Source of the DNA: Syntrophaceae bacterium UBA2208
GTDB taxonomy: Bacteria > Desulfobacterota > BSN033 > UBA1163
Reading direction: 5' to 3'
Length of the DNA stretch: 7,609 nt
NCBI GenBank assembly: GCA_002327885.1
Contig: DCUS01000018.1
Location: forward strand, 23,362-30,970
A model generated the notes under the pieces. It saw nothing but the letters and a program-made list of their open reading frames with translations. It had not been told where the DNA came from and made no database searches. Shown here piece by piece: positions 6,274 through 7,609 of this stretch; within the stretch, counting starts at the first letter, position 1, and each line of letters opens with the position of its first letter. The translations under genes were made by a program, and so were the position numbers.

Positions 6274-7545
6274 TCAAAATAGCCGCTTTCCTACAATGGC
6301 CTCCAAATTGGCTACGCTCTTTTCATATTCGGTCAACGCCTGATGATACTCGATCTCATATCGATAGAGTGTCATCTGGCTGTCCAGTAGCGTCAAGAAA
6401 TCCACCTTCCCAACTCGATAAGCGCTCATGGCAGAATTCACCTGAAGGCTCGCCTGTGGAATGATCCCAGTTCTATAAAGTTCATATTGTCTTTCCCTCT
6501 GCAGGCTCATTTCGGCCATATCCGTTATCATGAAAAAGATCTCGTTCTTCATTGAACGATATTGAGCTTCCCAATTCAGGATGTCAGCCTTTGTCTCAGC
6601 TATTTTCCGATTCTGCTTCGATTTATAGAAAATGGGGATATTGATCTCCATCATCCCTGTGAGCATATCCCTGCGCTTCATATCCGGGCCATTCTCTCTC
6701 TGTCCATAAGTAAACTTGAGATTAAAGTCAGGGAAATATTCCCGTTTGGCAAGGTCATAAGCCTTTTCTTTTGCTTCGATCATTTTCTTCATCCCCCTCA
6801 GAACGGGATTTCCCTCCATGGCCACCTTCTGAAGCTCATCGATGGCGGAGGGGTGCTTCCTGAAAATGATTTCTTCGGGTTCATCTACTTGGGTCTCCGG
6901 TGGCCTGCCCAGGTGATAATTCAATCTTGCCTCCAGGGCTCTCTTTCTCTGCCCTAACATAATCAACTCATCCACCATCTTGGAGATTTCCACATGGGCC
7001 TTGAGCACATCCTGCTGAATCCCTTCACCAACGGAATAACGGGTCTCCGCGGTCTTGGAAAAATCTTCCAGAATCCTTTTATTTCTCTGGACGACTCCGG
7101 TGGTACGGTAAATATGGGAGAGATCGAAATAGGCTGACTTCACTTCTTTAATAATTCGGTTGGCCCGCTCTTGAATCTCATTAAAAACCGCCTCTGCTTC
7201 CTTACCCGCCATCTCGCCCATCAGTCTCCGCTTCCCATAGAAAGGAACCCTCTGCGAAATGGAGATTTCTTTCATCGTCATATCCTCCTCTTTAAAACTG
7301 TAATTGGTAGGGAGGTTAACGACTCCAAGACCGAGCATCGGATCCTCTAAGGCCGAGGCTTGAGGAATCTTTTCCTTGAAAATTTCCCATTTTTTCTCTG
7401 CGGCTGAAATTTCCGGATTGTTTTGAAGCGCCTCTTCAATCAACTGGTTTAATTTGACAAGAGGTTTTTCCGCTTGAGCGTATAAAGGAGCAAGCGGCAT
7501 GAAAATAAAACACATCATTGCTAAAAATGAAAATTTTAACACCAT
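6274..7545 (-). CDS. TolC-family outer-membrane efflux channel (CusC role)
   Basis: Outer-membrane factor expected to form the trimeric exit duct of the RND complex. It has 423 residues, somewhat short compared with CusC. A signal peptide covers about residues 1-23, with cleavage after Leu-Tyr-Ala. There is no lipobox, unlike E. coli CusC, so the N terminus is probably not lipidated. Two repeats of the OEP type follow, about 30-215 and 235-420, mostly long coiled-coil helices. Typical motifs are LNQLIEEALQNNPEI near the start, ISISQRVPFYGKRR after the first beta-strand region, LNYHLGRPP near the middle, MEINIPIFYKSKQNRKI opening the second repeat, and AYRVGKVDFLTLLDSQ near the end. The ATG at 7545 follows AGAAGG with 6 nt spacing. 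It heads the operon in this window; the 64-nt A/T-rich leader contains TAAAAT (7586-7581) as a weak -10 candidate, but any -35 falls at or beyond the window edge. The gene symbol is left blank because the channel could serve other pumps, although its partner is clear from context. Confidence 0.93.
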   Translation of the reverse strand: MVLKFSFLAMMCFIFMPLAPLYAQAEKPLVKLNQLIEEALQNNPEISAAEKKWEIFKEKIPQASALEDPMLGLGVVNLPTNYSFKEEDMTMKEISISQRVPFYGKRRLMGEMAGKEAEAVFNEIQERANRIIKEVKSAYFDLSHIYRTTGVVQRNKRILEDFSKTAETRYSVGEGIQQDVLKAHVEISKMVDELIMLGQRKRALEARLNYHLGRPPETQVDEPEEIIFRKHPSAIDELQKVAMEGNPVLRGMKKMIEAKEKAYDLAKREYFPDFNLKFTYGQRENGPDMKRRDMLTGMMEINIPIFYKSKQNRKIAETKADILNWEAQYRSMKNEIFFMITDMAEMSLQRERQYELYRTGIIPQASLQVNSAMSAYRVGKVDFLTLLDSQMTLYRYEIEYHQALTEYEKSVANLEAIVGKRLF

Positions 7546-7551
7546 CCATCA

Positions 7552-7557
7552 CCTTCT
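7552..7557 (-). promoter_or_regulatory. Ribosome binding site of the outer-membrane channel gene
   Basis: AGAAGG on the minus strand, 6 nt before the ATG at 7545. A second, out-of-frame ATG at 7549 would be too close to this site, so the 7545 start is preferred. Confidence 0.5.
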
Positions 7558-7609
7558 CTCTGATAAGATAAAATTGTCTAATTTTAAAAAACCACTTGAT
7601 CTTTTTGGT

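Noticed and set aside
6259..6277. TTG at 6277 as the start of the adaptor, giving a TTGA overlap with the channel gene stop.
   Set aside because: The ATG at 6259 has a purine-rich site just upstream and yields a standard lipoprotein signal; the TTG would add six mostly charged and glycine residues. It remains possible.
7560..7609. Possible terminator of an upstream gene (ACCA...TGGT followed by a T-run on the minus strand).
   Set aside because: The visible stem is only four base pairs and the window ends there, so it cannot be judged.

Overview
The window carries a copper/silver export locus from a Gram-negative bacterium. All five genes lie on the minus strand, so in transcription order they run from right to left: a TolC-family outer-membrane channel (7545-6274), a CusB-type periplasmic adaptor lipoprotein (6259-5054), a CusA-type RND pump (5013-1756), a small secreted His/Met-containing protein of unknown function (1630-1157), and the N-terminal third of a CopA-type Cu(+) P-type ATPase that leaves the window at base 1 (857-1).

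The first three genes are tightly packed (14 nt and 40 nt gaps, each with its own Shine-Dalgarno) and read as one operon for the trans-envelope CusCBA-type complex, which moves Cu(I)/Ag(I) from the periplasm, and possibly the cytoplasm, out of the cell. A 125-nt gap holding a possible hairpin and a promoter-like sequence precedes the small gene. A 299-nt gap without genes precedes copA. That gap is filled by a nested inverted-repeat structure: a 147-bp palindromic element (940-1086) whose core resembles the GCGAG...GAAGCAATC type of dispersed repeat, flanked by two inverted arms rich in CCAA/TTGG (877-939 and about 1087-1155). The ATPase would move Cu(+) from cytoplasm to periplasm, and the RND complex would finish the export. 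The small protein could act in the periplasm between them, but that is inferred from position only.

The outer-membrane channel and lipoprotein adaptor require a double-membrane cell. The palindromic and TTGG-rich repeats recall intergenic repeats in Desulfobacterota/Nitrospirota-like genomes. This taxonomic suggestion rests on general recollection and is weak. No regulator (CusRS, CueR, CsoR), CusF-type chaperone, transposase, tRNA, rRNA or CRISPR array is visible. The main genes are of known families. The less explained parts are the small protein and the composite repeat between it and copA.
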